Below, piece after piece: positions 15,861 to 24,602 of a stretch of DNA of 64,000 bases. The first letter of the stretch is position 1; the number at the start of each line of letters is the position of its first letter. The stretch is from positions 1-64,000 of the forward strand of contig JANLGW010000014.1 in assembly GCA_024653965.1 (NCBI GenBank). The letters are read 5' to 3'. Origin of the DNA: Rhodospirillales bacterium. Its GTDB lineage: Bacteria > Pseudomonadota > Alphaproteobacteria > Rhodospirillales > Magnetovibrionaceae. Position numbers and translations under genes: made by a program. The notes beneath the pieces were generated by a model. That model was given only the letters and a program-made list of their open reading frames with translations, was not told the origin of the DNA and made no database searches.

Positions 15861-17126
15861 TCACGCCATGCGGAAGCGGCGGCGCACCGCGAGGATGAAC
15901 AACGTCACGAACCCGGCGGTGGCGAGGGTTTGTAGTGTCGCCACAATACCGAAGAAAAACCGCCCCCATGGGCCGAGGCCAGTTATGCCAACCCCCGAAA
16001 TAATCGCGTCGAATGGCTTAACCATTTGCATGGTGTCGAATTTCAACACTTCGACCAATAAGGATGCATCCCCCTTGATCCCGGCCAATCCCAGCACAAA
16101 GCAATAAAGCAGGAAACCGAAGTAAAACACGCCAATCACCCCCACCAGTGGCCTTGCCAAACTCTGCCCGTATTCAGAGGCCACGTCATACGACCAGGAA
16201 ACAAACCTCACGAACCAGTGCGTGCCCGGCTGATGGCGCAGGCTCCGTTCTTCCAGCGCATGAAACTTGGCCATGCCATCCCAATTGCGCATCTCCTCCA
16301 TAGCCAATTTTAAGGTGCGATAGGCGGAAGGAGCATGGAGGCTTTTGACATCAAGAAATTCCGCCTTCTCAATGGTGCAGCCTTGATGCAATTGCGCGCC
16401 GTGAAAATCAGGCGCGACGTGAAACACCGCGCCCCAGAAATCCACGGGCTCTGAAAACCGACGGTTGGTAAACCGCGCCCCTCTCTCAAACTGCGCCCAA
16501 CGGAAATCTATACTAGGGAACGGGGGCGTCTTTTCATTAGCGGAAAAGTCCGCAAGCTCCATAAAACGAGCACCTACGAAGCTGACCCAATTCTCAAATT
16601 CAGAATCCGAAAAATTGGCTTCGCCCCTAAACTCAACATTAGTAAAAAATGCACCCCGCGAAAAGAAAGCTCGCTCAAATTCTGCCGATCCGTAAAAGCA
16701 CGCCCATTCCAAACGCAAAAATGGAAAATGTGCCCTTCCGTCTCCAGTCTTGGGGTTGACTCCTACGGGATGCTCCAACGCCTCAATAAGGCCAAACTCA
16801 TATGGAAAGACCACCCCTCGTAAATCAGCAACCTCATAAGTTACTGTCTCTCGTTCCCCAAACCCCCGCAGTAATGCGCCACGAATGCCCTGCTTAAAAG
16901 AGGTACGCCCTGACCACGACGGATCTTCCTTATCGGTAGGCGCGCCATCCTTGTGCTCCATCGGCATGTGGAAGCAGCAATAATGCTTGCCGTCCACCTC
17001 GAAGAATTTCCTTACCCCACTGAATTGACATGGTTCCAACTCCGATTCTGACGAAAAACCCGGAAAGTAAAAATAAGGCTCTATTTGAGCACAACACTTC
17101 GGTTTATCGTCTAAGGCTTCGCTCAT
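15861..17126 (-). CDS. Pentapeptide-repeat protein with Cys/His N-terminus and C-terminal membrane domain
   Basis: A 421-aa protein. The N-terminus (residues 10-55) holds paired cysteines and a histidine in CQFSGVRKFF then YCCFHMP, spaced like a small zinc knuckle. Residues about 90-250 are degenerate pentapeptide repeats (ACFYGSAEFERAFFSRGAFFTNVEFRGEANFSDSEF), which fold as a right-handed quadrilateral helix. The C-terminal third has two strong helices separated by about 50 residues, ending TLQTLATAGFVTLFILAVRRRF, like channel-type tails on other pentapeptide proteins. Base composition is lower in GC than its surroundings, suggesting transfer. It is next to, and in line with, the HigBA-type pair. 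Function unknown; a membrane sensor or effector is possible. Confidence 0.75.
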   Translation of the reverse strand: MSEALDDKPKCCAQIEPYFYFPGFSSESELEPCQFSGVRKFFEVDGKHYCCFHMPMEHKDGAPTDKEDPSWSGRTSFKQGIRGALLRGFGERETVTYEVADLRGVVFPYEFGLIEALEHPVGVNPKTGDGRAHFPFLRLEWACFYGSAEFERAFFSRGAFFTNVEFRGEANFSDSEFENWVSFVGARFMELADFSANEKTPPFPSIDFRWAQFERGARFTNRRFSEPVDFWGAVFHVAPDFHGAQLHQGCTIEKAEFLDVKSLHAPSAYRTLKLAMEEMRNWDGMAKFHALEERSLRHQPGTHWFVRFVSWSYDVASEYGQSLARPLVGVIGVFYFGFLLYCFVLGLAGIKGDASLLVEVLKFDTMQMVKPFDAIISGVGITGLGPWGRFFFGIVATLQTLATAGFVTLFILAVRRRFRMA

Positions 17127-17217
17127 GGTCACGCTCGCGGGTTTAGAATCGCTCTGTCGCGGTCATTCTACCATTGCTGGTCCGATTCGCCTATGAAACG
17201 CGGCGCTAAGTGCGCGC

Positions 17218-17898
17218 CTACGGCAGCGGGCTGACGCCGAGGGTGTGCAGGTGTGCGCCCATCAATAGGGCATAAAGGACCAAGCCGCCCCAGGTGGGCA
17301 CGCCCAGCACTCCGCGCCAATCGATGCGGGTGCGGCCTTGAAGGGCGGCGGCGAACGGTACGTTAGAGGTCGGCCCCGCCAGTTCCGCCCAGCGTTCGGC
17401 CCCCAATTGGCGGCGCGCCTTCATATCGAGACTTTTCGGCCCGATCGCGCCCAGGGCCAAAAACAGGCCGAACATCAATATTGATGCCACATCGCCGTTG
17501 GGTACCATGTGCGCTGCTGCCCACAACATCAGCGCCCACATCAACGGGTGGCGGGTGATGGAAACGATGCCGGGCTTGGCCGGGTCAAACTTTGCCACCT
17601 GAACGCCCACCGACAGCGGATTGGCGTGGCTCAAACTGCCCACCAGCAGCACACACGCCGGAAGCATTAAAGCCGCTGGAAGCCAGCGCATCCACACCGC
17701 TTGTGGCCACAGTTCGATATAATCCGCCCCCGCATAGGCCACCCCGACCCACGTCAACAAAACCAGCGACACGATTGAATAGCCGACGATGTAAATGGGC
17801 TTGCCCAACACCGCGATCAGCCAGCGCCGCACCATTGGGGCGGCGGGGATCAGGTGCAGGGCGATGAACACACCGATGCTGAGCAGTAGGGTTTGCAT
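17218..17898 (-). CDS. NnrU family membrane protein
   Basis: A 226-aa multi-pass membrane protein of the NnrU/isoprenylcysteine-methyltransferase-like fold. The central signature SITRHPLMWALMLWAAAHM and the early WLP..LM segment are typical, with six or so hydrophobic helices. In Rhodobacter nnrU is linked to nitric oxide and nitrite metabolism; in many alphaproteobacteria it sits alone, as here, and the biochemical role is unproven. No denitrification genes are in the window. Confidence 0.85.
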   Translation of the reverse strand: MQTLLLSIGVFIALHLIPAAPMVRRWLIAVLGKPIYIVGYSIVSLVLLTWVGVAYAGADYIELWPQAVWMRWLPAALMLPACVLLVGSLSHANPLSVGVQVAKFDPAKPGIVSITRHPLMWALMLWAAAHMVPNGDVASILMFGLFLALGAIGPKSLDMKARRQLGAERWAELAGPTSNVPFAAALQGRTRIDWRGVLGVPTWGGLVLYALLMGAHLHTLGVSPLP

Positions 17899-17960
17899 AC
17901 TTCAAGCGTAACGCGGACCATTGCGGAAACAAAGGGGGGAAGTGGGGAAAGAAGTATTCA

Positions 17961-18042
17961 CCACAGAGGACACAGAGGATACAGAGAAATTTTTAACCCG
18001 GTCTTTTCTGTGCTCTCTCTGTGCGCTCTGTGCGCTCTGTGG
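17961..18042. repeat. Dispersed-type CCACAGAGG inverted repeat
   Basis: Left arm 17961-17988 (starts CCACAGAGGACACAGAGG) and right arm 18006-18042 (ends GCGCTCTGTGG) form a long imperfect hairpin with internal ACAGAG periodicity. It lies between nnrU and the end of folD. Very similar CACAGAG/CTCTGTG inverted repeats recur in intergenic regions of many unrelated bacteria. It could be a non-autonomous mobile repeat; its role is unknown. Confidence 0.75.
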
Positions 18043-18055
18043 TTTAAAGCTTTTT

Positions 18056-18952
18056 TTATTCCGGCTCCACCACACCTTCGATGCGGCAGCACGCGGTGAC
18101 GGTATTGGCGAGCAACACGGCGATGGTCATCGGCCCGACACCACCCGGCACCGGGGTGATGGAACCCGCAACCTTGGAAGCACTTGCAAAATGCACGTCG
18201 CCCACCAAACGGGTTTTGCCTTCACCGCGTTCGGGTGCGGGCACGCGGTTGATGCCCACGTCGATCACACAGGCACCCGGTTTGATCCATTCGCCCAAGA
18301 TCATTTCCGCGCGGCCCACGGCGGCGACCACGATGTCGGCGCGGCGGCATTCTTCGGCCAGATCTTTGGTGCGCGAATGCGCGATGGTCACGGTGCAGCT
18401 TTCTTTGAGCAGCAATTGCGCCATCGGTTTGCCGACGATGTTGGAGCGCCCCACCACGATGGCGCGTAGGCCCGCAAGATTATCGCCCAAGGTGTCTTTG
18501 ATTAACATCACACAGCCGAGCGGCGTACACGGCACCATTGAGGGCTGGCCGGTGGCGAGCCTGCCGGCGTTGATGACGTGAAAACCATCCACATCTTTAT
18601 CGGGGTTGATGGCGTTGATCACGCGCGTTTCGTTGATGTGCGCGGGCAGCGGCAACTGCACCAAAATGCCGTGCACGGCGGGGTCGGCGTTGAGCCTTGC
18701 CACCACCGACAGCACTTCTTCTTCTGAAGCCTCGGCGCTCAGTTTGTGTTCGATCGAACGCATGCCAACCGCTTGCGTTTGTTCGCCCTTGTTGCGCACG
18801 TAAACTTGGGAAGCCGGATCTTCGCCCACCAGCACCACCGCGAGGCCCGGCGTGATGCCGTCGGCGTCTTGCAGCTTTTTCACCTTGGCCGCGACGCGGG
18901 CGCGCAGGCCCTCGGCAAAGGCTTTACCGTCGATGCGCTTGGCTTCGCTCAT
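18056..18952 (-). CDS. folD: Bifunctional methylene-THF dehydrogenase/cyclohydrolase FolD
   Basis: Interconverts 5,10-methylene-THF, 5,10-methenyl-THF and 10-formyl-THF in one-carbon metabolism. The 298-aa product shows the catalytic-region sequence [15 protein letters not shown], the loop [12 protein letters not shown], the NADP-binding [14 protein letters not shown] and [13 protein letters not shown]. The ATG at 18952 overlaps the yggU stop as ATGA, favouring it over an ATG three codons earlier. It is the last gene of yggT-yggU-folD, a gene order seen in other alphaproteobacteria. Confidence 0.96.
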   Translation of the reverse strand: MSEAKRIDGKAFAEGLRARVAAKVKKLQDADGITPGLAVVLVGEDPASQVYVRNKGEQTQAVGMRSIEHKLSAEASEEEVLSVVARLNADPAVHGILVQLPLPAHINETRVINAINPDKDVDGFHVINAGRLATGQPSMVPCTPLGCVMLIKDTLGDNLAGLRAIVVGRSNIVGKPMAQLLLKESCTVTIAHSRTKDLAEECRRADIVVAAVGRAEMILGEWIKPGACVIDVGINRVPAPERGEGKTRLVGDVHFASASKVAGSITPVPGGVGPMTIAVLLANTVTACCRIEGVVEPE

Positions 18953-19290
18953 GCGTCCCATCCCTTACTTTCGCTCCACGCCGTCAGGCGCGCCGCCAGC
19001 TCGATGCCATCGCCTTCAAGGCACAAAACCTTGTTGCGGCTGGTATGGCCTTGTATCACTTCCAAGGTGGTTTTTGCCACCCTCCATTCTTTGGCCAGCA
19101 GCTTGATCAGCGCTTCGTTGGCTTTGCCGCCTTCGGGGGCTTTGGTGACGCTGGCTTTTAAGGCCGCCTGACCGTCGGCACCCTGCATCAGGCCCAAAAC
19201 CTGATCGGCGCGGCCCGCCGGTTGCAGGCGCACCCGAACCCTCAAGCCGCCCGACATGTCCTCGAAAAACGCCGCCAGCGCCAAGATCAC
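18949..19290 (-). CDS. DUF167 (YggU) family protein
   Basis: A 113-aa protein of the DUF167/UPF0235 family: [20 protein letters not shown], then [41 protein letters not shown], which contains the highly conserved P-G-KAN and G-xxSR-KxL motifs. The start is taken as a GTG (19288-19290) overlapping the yggT stop as GTGA; an ATG 11 codons downstream (MSGG) is an alternative that would trim the first strand. Molecular role unknown. It is coupled to folD through a 4-bp overlap. Confidence 0.85.
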   Translation of the reverse strand: MILALAAFFEDMSGGLRVRVRLQPAGRADQVLGLMQGADGQAALKASVTKAPEGGKANEALIKLLAKEWRVAKTTLEVIQGHTSRNKVLCLEGDGIELAARLTAWSESKGWDA

Positions 19291-19583
19291 ATCCGATGCA
19301 TAAAGTCGCTGAGAATCCCCTGGATTAAGAAAATCGCCAGCAATACCACCACCGGCGACAGATCGATGCCGCCCATATTGGGCAAGACGTTGCGAATCCG
19401 GCGATAAACGGGCTCGGTCGCGCGGTAGGTGAAATCCATAATCATGGCGACAAACTGGTTCGAGGTGTTGATGACGTTGAACGACACCAGCCAACTCACC
19501 ACCACGTTGACGATCACGATCCACTGATAAATGTCGAGCGCGACGATCAACACTTTGAATATATTGACGATAACCACATCCAT
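19287..19583 (-). CDS. YggT family membrane protein
   Basis: A 98-aa inner-membrane protein with two hydrophobic segments (residues about 3-33 and 72-92) around the conserved loop [29 protein letters not shown]. YggT proteins are linked to cell shape, division and osmotic tolerance in different bacteria, without a known activity. First gene of the yggT-yggU-folD run; its stop overlaps the yggU start. Confidence 0.88.
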   Translation of the reverse strand: MDVVIVNIFKVLIVALDIYQWIVIVNVVVSWLVSFNVINTSNQFVAMIMDFTYRATEPVYRRIRNVLPNMGGIDLSPVVVLLAIFLIQGILSDFMHRM

Positions 19584-19680
19584 GCCTGAAACACCGATTT
19601 ACTGTTGGGGGTGTGCAAACTTAAGCCCCAGGCCCGGCCTGCGCAAGTGCGCCTTAAGCGCTGCGCCCAATAGGGGCATC

Positions 19681-19710
19681 TTGACAACAAGCCAAAGGCT
19701 CGCGCATATA
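19681..19710 (+). promoter_or_regulatory. Likely promoter of tRNA-Ala
   Basis: A consensus -35 TTGACA (19681-19686), an 18-nt spacer and CATATA (19705-19710), about 50 nt upstream of the tRNA. The strong -35 fits a highly expressed stable RNA. Confidence 0.5.
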
Positions 19711-19762
19711 TCGCCCACGCGGCGCTTGTCCCATCAGGCTGGGCCGCAAGTTTTAAGACTTT

Positions 19763-19821
<59 letters not shown>

Positions 19822-19838
<17 letters not shown>

Positions 19839-20007
19839 AATCATAAAACGCCGCTATCCGCTTGGGTGGCGGCGTTTTTTTATGCCGCACGCGGCTTCGC
19901 CGCTTCGCGGTGGGCCCGCTCGGCTCCACCAAATCATAAAGCGCCGCTATCAGTTTTGATGGCGGCGTTTTTTTATGCCGCATGCGGCTTCGCCGCTTCG
20001 CGGTTGG
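19822..20007 (+). repeat. 93-bp tandem duplication of the tRNA-Ala 3' end plus terminator
   Basis: Unit 1 (19822-19914) begins with the last 17 nt of tRNA-Ala (CCCGCTCGGCTCCACCA) and includes the terminator and a GC-rich hairpin with a TTC loop. Unit 2 (19915-20007) repeats all of it, including a second non-functional tRNA 3' end. The two terminators differ inside the stem but stay paired. Duplicated tRNA 3' ends usually mark attachment sites, but only 93 bp separate the copies and no integrase is near. It is either an excised-element scar or a plain tandem duplication. Confidence 0.85.
19846..19880 (+). terminator. Terminator of tRNA-Ala
   Basis: Stem ACGCCGC/GCGGCGT followed by seven T, 7 nt after the tRNA. 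A second copy at 19940-19974 (CGCCGC/GCGGCG with a T-run) belongs to the duplicated unit. Confidence 0.85.
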
Positions 20008-20080
20008 CCAAGCCGAACGAAGGCACTTCCTGATTTTGATTTTGTGGTAGGCTACGAGTTCTTCGTGGAGGGGTGATATC

Positions 20081-20806
20081 ATGGAACTGCTCACCGCATA
20101 TTGGTCTCATGAGGAGTTGGTCATCAACGGCATCATCATGCTGCACCTCATGGGGGCGTTAGCGGTCGGGGTGCTGATCGGGTATGAGCGTTCCTACCAC
20201 GGGCGGGCGGCAGGCATCCGCACCTACGCTTTAGTGTGCGTCGGCTCGACCCTGCTCACGGTGGTCAATGCCTATCCCGACATGTGGTACGGCGGGCTGG
20301 TGCAATCTCCAGCCGCCGCCGATCCCTCCCGGGCCATCCAGGGGATTCTGACCGGCATCGGCTTTCTCGGCGCCGGGGTCATCATCAAAGAAGGCTTCTC
20401 CATCCGGGGCCTGACCACGGCGGCCTCCATCTGGTTGACCGCAACGGTGGGGATCATCATCGGGCTTGGTTTCTACGGCGCGGCGATGTCCACGGCGCTT
20501 CTGAGCGTGCTGTTGATGAGCGGTTCCCGCCTGATTGAACCCTACCTGCCCCGCGAACACACCGCCCATGTCGCGCTAACCTTTCCCCGCAATCACGTGC
20601 CCTCCAGCAAGGCGGTGCAGGAGCTGATGGCGGGGCTAGGGTATACCGTCGCCAACTGGAACTTCGAGTTGACGGCAGGGGGGGAACGTTACGGATATCA
20701 TCTGGAACTCAAATCGACCCGCCCCCACGATCCGACCCAGTTGGCCGAGGCCCTATCTTCCATCGAAGGCCTGATCGAGTTCAGCCTCGCCCCGTCGCGG
20801 AGCTAA
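20081..20806 (+). CDS. MgtC/SapB family membrane protein
   Basis: A 241-aa protein with about four to five N-terminal helices and the MgtC signature GVLIGYERSYHGRAAGIRTYALVCVGSTLLT, followed by GILTGIGFLGAGVIIKEGFSIRGLTTAASIWLTATVGIIIG. The C-terminal 70 residues form a soluble ACT-like domain. MgtC proteins inhibit F-ATPase in some pathogens and help growth in low magnesium; environmental homologues are less understood. A strong GGAGGGG precedes the start. No magnesium-sensing leader is apparent upstream; that stretch is the duplicated tRNA unit. Confidence 0.9.
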   Translation: MELLTAYWSHEELVINGIIMLHLMGALAVGVLIGYERSYHGRAAGIRTYALVCVGSTLLTVVNAYPDMWYGGLVQSPAAADPSRAIQGILTGIGFLGAGVIIKEGFSIRGLTTAASIWLTATVGIIIGLGFYGAAMSTALLSVLLMSGSRLIEPYLPREHTAHVALTFPRNHVPSSKAVQELMAGLGYTVANWNFELTAGGERYGYHLELKSTRPHDPTQLAEALSSIEGLIEFSLAPSRS

Positions 20807-21034
20807 CCTTTTTAGCCAAGCTGCTGAATAAATAATCCTGCAGTGCAGCATCCTTCAAGACACCCGTTCACAAGCCCCCGGTTTGCGCGTCTATGTCCTG
20901 AACACGGCGAAGCAATGAGGGTGGCCATGGGTTGGGCGCGGACGTTGAAGCTTGCACAACTGCTCTCCGAAGCCATCCATGCCCATGCCGCGGCGCAACC
21001 CTCGCCAGCCGGACACGAGCCTCAGGAGAATCCC

Positions 21035-21235
21035 ATGGACGATACCATCAACACCGCTCCGGCCGACACCGCCCCGAGCACGCCCACGGCACCAATGCCG
21101 ACATCGGCGCTCGGCGAGTTCGACGGCAAGTTGGAGCGCGTGATCGAGTTCGTGAAAATCCTCAACGACAATCCGGCTATTCATAGCTTGCTATGCGCGC
21201 TGCTGGGCATCGATACCAACAAACCCGCCGCCTGA
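21035..21235 (+). CDS. Small hypothetical protein
   Basis: A 66-aa frame starting at an ATG preceded by CAGGAGAATCCC, a good ribosome site. The N-terminal third is Pro/Thr/Ala-rich and probably unstructured; the rest (GEFDGKLERVIEFVKILNDNPAIHSLLCALLGI) could form two amphipathic helices. No family recognised. The frame stays open upstream to 20843, with weaker starts at 20915 and 20927, so a longer product cannot be excluded. It lies between mgtC and the convergent Lon-type gene. Confidence 0.5.
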   Translation: MDDTINTAPADTAPSTPTAPMPTSALGEFDGKLERVIEFVKILNDNPAIHSLLCALLGIDTNKPAA

Positions 21236-21263
21236 ACCTTGGGCATCAGGTGGGCCTTGACCC

Positions 21264-23774
21264 TTAGGTTTCGCCGTGCGACGGCTGCACCTTGATGACG
21301 GTATGGCTGGAACCATTTGTCGGGGGCACGCCGAACGCATGCAGTTTTTCCGCCACTTGGCGCAGGCGGCGCGCCACCGCGCGGTTGACCGAATCGATGG
21401 GATATTCACCCTTGGCGTCCATTTGCCCAGCGGGTATGCCGGTCAAAATTTCGATGCCTTCGTCGATGGTGCCGACCGCCCACACGTTGAACTGCCCGGC
21501 CTTCACCGCGTCGACCACGTCGGCGCGTAGCATCAGGTGTTTGACGTTGGTGGCGGGAATCATCACGCCTTCGATCCCGGTCAGGCCGCGTTGCTGACAA
21601 ATGTCGAAAAAGCCTTCGATCTTTTCGTTCACGCCGCCGATGGCCTGCACCCGGCCTTGCTGATCGACCGAGCCGGTCACCGCGATGTATTGTTTGATGG
21701 GAATTTCCGCAATCGCCGAAAGCAACGCATAAAGTTCGGTCGATGAAGCGCTGTCGCCATCGACTTCACCGTAGGATTGTTCAAAGGTGATGCGCGCGCT
21801 CAGCGCCAGCGGCCCGTTTTGCGCAAAACGCGAGGCCAAAAAACTTTCCAAGATCATCATGCCCTTGGAATGCAGCGGCCCGCCCAGTTCGACCTGACGC
21901 TCGATGTCGATCAGTTCGCCTTTGCCCATGCTCACCGATGCGGTGATGCGCGACGGGCGGCCAAAAGCGAAAGTATCCAACTGCAACACCGCGAGGCCGT
22001 TGATCTGCCCCACCTTCGCGCCGGTGGTTTCGACCACCAACGTGCCGCGTTGGATTTCTTCTTGCAGGCGTTCGCGATAGCGGTCCGAGCGATAGATTTT
22101 TGCGTCGATCGCTTCTTGCACGTGTTTGGCGGAGATGATCTGGGCATTTTCCACACCCGCCCAATAATCGGATTCCCGCACCAGATCCACCAGTGAAGCC
22201 ATATGGGTGGTGAGTTTTTGTGCGTCCCCCGCCAGCCGCGCGCCATGTTCGACCACCCGCGCCACCGCGCTTTTATCCAGATGGCGCAGGCTTTCGCGTT
22301 CCACCTGCCCCGCCAATAGGCACGCGTAACCGCCCAGGCCTTCGCGGTCGCGGTCCATGCGGTCGGCAAAGTCGGCGGCGACTTTGAACAGTTCTTTGAA
22401 GTCCGGATCATAGAGCGACAACAGATAATAAATCATCGGCTCGCCCAGCAGCACCACCTTCAAATCGAGCGGCACCGGTTCGGGTTCCAGCGACACGGTG
22501 GTGACCCAGCCCATGCTTTCCGCCGGACCTTCGATACGGATGTGCCCCGCACGCAACGCGCGTTTAAGGCTTTCCCAAGCGAACGGCTGCATCAAAATGC
22601 GCCGCGCATCCATGATCAAATAACCGCCGTTGGCGCGATGCAGCGCCCCCGCCTTGATCAAATTGAAATCGGTAAGCAAGGTGCCCATCTGGCTGACGTG
22701 TTCGATGCGCCCCACCAAGTTGGGTTGGGTGGGGTGTTCTTCTTCCACCACCGGCGCGCCGCACGAATCATCCGCACCCGTCATGCCGCATGCGGCGCCG
22801 GACGCCCGGGCGGAATTGTCCACCAGCACGTTCACCTGATAACGGCGGAAGGTGCCCGAGCCCACCGTGCCGCCTTGCCGCCCGCCCGCTAAGGCAAAGC
22901 TCTGCTGCGCCGATTCGGCGGAAGGCAGAAAATCGGCGGCATGCGCCATCACATCGGCGCGGACTTCTTCTAGGTAAGCCAGCACCGATTTTAAATCTTG
23001 CCACTTTTTTTCCAGCTCTTCGATCAAATGGCCGACCGCGCGCTGGGTGACTTCACGATTAAGTTCGCGGATTTTTTCGCGATGCTCTTTTTCCCACTTC
23101 GGGATTTGCACGAGAATTTCTTCCAACTGCTGCTGCAGCAGGCCGAGCGCCTCTTGGCGTTTTTTTTGTTCTTTCTTAGACAGGGTTTCAAAATCCTGCG
23201 GGCTCAGCACCTCGCCGTCTTTGGTGGGGGCAAGGCCCAGCCCCATGGGCGTGCGCACCAACGCCACCTGACTTTCGGTCGCGCGTTCCTGTAATTTGGT
23301 GAACGCGCCTTCGTGCTGTTTTTTCAATTCGTCTTCCAGCGCTTCTTTGCGCTGGGCATAGTCTTCGCTTTCAAAGGCGGCGGGCAGCGCGCCTTGCAGT
23401 TCTTCGACCAAATGTTCCATATCGTCGCGCAGCGGACAGGCCTTGCCGGCCGGCAGGGCCAGGGCGCGCGGTTTGTGCGGATCTTCAAAATTGTTGACGT
23501 AACACCAGTCCGATGGCACCGCTTCTTTTTGAGCTTCATGTTCCAAAAAGCGCCGCACGGTGGACGATTTGCCCGTTCCTTCCGGGCCGAAGGCGAACAG
23601 GTTGTAACCATCGTGACGCATGCCGATGGCGAAGCGGATGGATTCCACCGCGCGCGCCTGACCGATCACGCCGTCCAACGGTTTGACGTCTTGGGTAGTC
23701 TTGAAGTCGAACGCATCGGCGGAACATACGGTATAAAGCTGTTCGGCCTTCAATCGATGGATATTGCCGCTCAC
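21264..23774 (-). CDS. LonB/YcbZ-type ATP-dependent protease
   Basis: An 836-aa Lon-related protease. The AAA P-loop GPEGTGKS is at residues 63-70. A long charged, coiled-coil insertion (about 130-280) separates it from the rest of the ATPase (ANGGYLIMDARRIL, an NGG sensor-like loop). The C-terminal S16 domain has the Ser-Lys dyad S675 (DGDSAS) and K718 (GGVNEK), 43 residues apart as in Lon. It lacks the classic Lon N-terminal substrate domain, matching the YcbZ/LonB-like group. Substrates unknown. Transcribed in line with the zincin gene upstream. Confidence 0.9.
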   Translation of the reverse strand: MSGNIHRLKAEQLYTVCSADAFDFKTTQDVKPLDGVIGQARAVESIRFAIGMRHDGYNLFAFGPEGTGKSSTVRRFLEHEAQKEAVPSDWCYVNNFEDPHKPRALALPAGKACPLRDDMEHLVEELQGALPAAFESEDYAQRKEALEDELKKQHEGAFTKLQERATESQVALVRTPMGLGLAPTKDGEVLSPQDFETLSKKEQKKRQEALGLLQQQLEEILVQIPKWEKEHREKIRELNREVTQRAVGHLIEELEKKWQDLKSVLAYLEEVRADVMAHAADFLPSAESAQQSFALAGGRQGGTVGSGTFRRYQVNVLVDNSARASGAACGMTGADDSCGAPVVEEEHPTQPNLVGRIEHVSQMGTLLTDFNLIKAGALHRANGGYLIMDARRILMQPFAWESLKRALRAGHIRIEGPAESMGWVTTVSLEPEPVPLDLKVVLLGEPMIYYLLSLYDPDFKELFKVAADFADRMDRDREGLGGYACLLAGQVERESLRHLDKSAVARVVEHGARLAGDAQKLTTHMASLVDLVRESDYWAGVENAQIISAKHVQEAIDAKIYRSDRYRERLQEEIQRGTLVVETTGAKVGQINGLAVLQLDTFAFGRPSRITASVSMGKGELIDIERQVELGGPLHSKGMMILESFLASRFAQNGPLALSARITFEQSYGEVDGDSASSTELYALLSAIAEIPIKQYIAVTGSVDQQGRVQAIGGVNEKIEGFFDICQQRGLTGIEGVMIPATNVKHLMLRADVVDAVKAGQFNVWAVGTIDEGIEILTGIPAGQMDAKGEYPIDSVNRAVARRLRQVAEKLHAFGVPPTNGSSHTVIKVQPSHGET

Positions 23775-23804
23775 CGTCGTTCCTCCTGTTTGCCCGCTTC
23801 CAAA

Positions 23805-24218
23805 TTAAGCCGCGTATTGATCCGCCGCCGCCTCGATGGCTTCCATATCTTCGTCGCTAAACCCGAAATGATGGCCGATCTCATGGATCAAAACATGGCG
23901 GATCAGGTGTTGTAAATCTTCGTCGCTTTCACACCAATAATCCAAAATGGGACGGCGGTAGAGATGAATCCGGTCCACGTCTTGCGGCGCGTCGGAAATG
24001 CTTTTATCGCCCAGGGCCACGCCATGATAAAGCCCCAGCAAATCGAATGGGCTCTCAAGCTCCATTTCGCGCTCGGTCTCGGCATCGGGGAAATCATCGA
24101 CGCGGATCACCACGCCCTCGACATGCCGGGCCAGTTCGGCGGGAATCTGCGCAAACGCTTGGCGCGCCATGATTTCCATGTCGTCTAGGCTCGGGGCTAT
24201 CGTCCACTGCTCAGTCAT
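23805..24218 (-). CDS. Zincin-like metallopeptidase (DUF1025 family)
   Basis: A 137-aa protein with HEIGHHFGFSDEDM at 112-125, giving the zinc ligands H112 and H116, catalytic E113 and D122 of the extended HExxHxxGxxD motif. The N-terminal region (FDLLGLYHGVALGDKS, DRIHLYRRPILDY) is typical of the compact Zincin_1/DUF1025 family. The ATG at 24218 (MTEQWT) is preferred because the residues before it are not conserved in such proteins. It precedes the Lon-like gene by 30 nt, so the two proteases may be cotranscribed. No natural substrate is established. Confidence 0.85.
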   Translation of the reverse strand: MTEQWTIAPSLDDMEIMARQAFAQIPAELARHVEGVVIRVDDFPDAETEREMELESPFDLLGLYHGVALGDKSISDAPQDVDRIHLYRRPILDYWCESDEDLQHLIRHVLIHEIGHHFGFSDEDMEAIEAAADQYAA

Positions 24219-24295
24219 AACAAAAGCGTACTCCCCCTTGAACGGCAGGCCAAGTATTACCACTTAAAATCATACAGAAAAACAAGGAGCTACGC

Positions 24296-24592
24296 ATGAC
24301 CCCGCTGGACCCCCAAGAGGTGCACTCCCGCTTGGCGAAGCTAAAGGGCTGGACCCTCGCCGCAGACGGCAAGGCTATCGAAAAGCGATTTAGCTTTCAT
24401 GATTTTTCCCAAGCGTTCGCTTTTATGACCCGCGCCGCCCTAGCGGCGGAAAAACTCAACCACCACCCGGACTGGAGCAACGCCTACAACCGCGTTGATG
24501 TGCGCCTGAGCACCCACAGCGCCGCCGCGGGCCGAGGCGGATTGACGGATTTGGATTTCACATTCGCCCAAACCCTGGATACGTTGATGTAG
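24296..24592 (+). CDS. phhB: Pterin-4a-carbinolamine dehydratase
   Basis: A 98-aa protein dehydrating 4a-hydroxytetrahydrobiopterin, the product of aromatic amino acid hydroxylases. The conserved active-site region is [23 protein letters not shown], with H-H-P-x-W. The length is standard for PCD. The start follows AAGGAG. No phenylalanine hydroxylase is visible nearby; in such genomes the enzyme may serve molybdopterin or another pterin pathway. Confidence 0.92.
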   Translation: MTPLDPQEVHSRLAKLKGWTLAADGKAIEKRFSFHDFSQAFAFMTRAALAAEKLNHHPDWSNAYNRVDVRLSTHSAAAGRGGLTDLDFTFAQTLDTLM

Positions 24593-24602
24593 CTTTTCAA
24601 GC

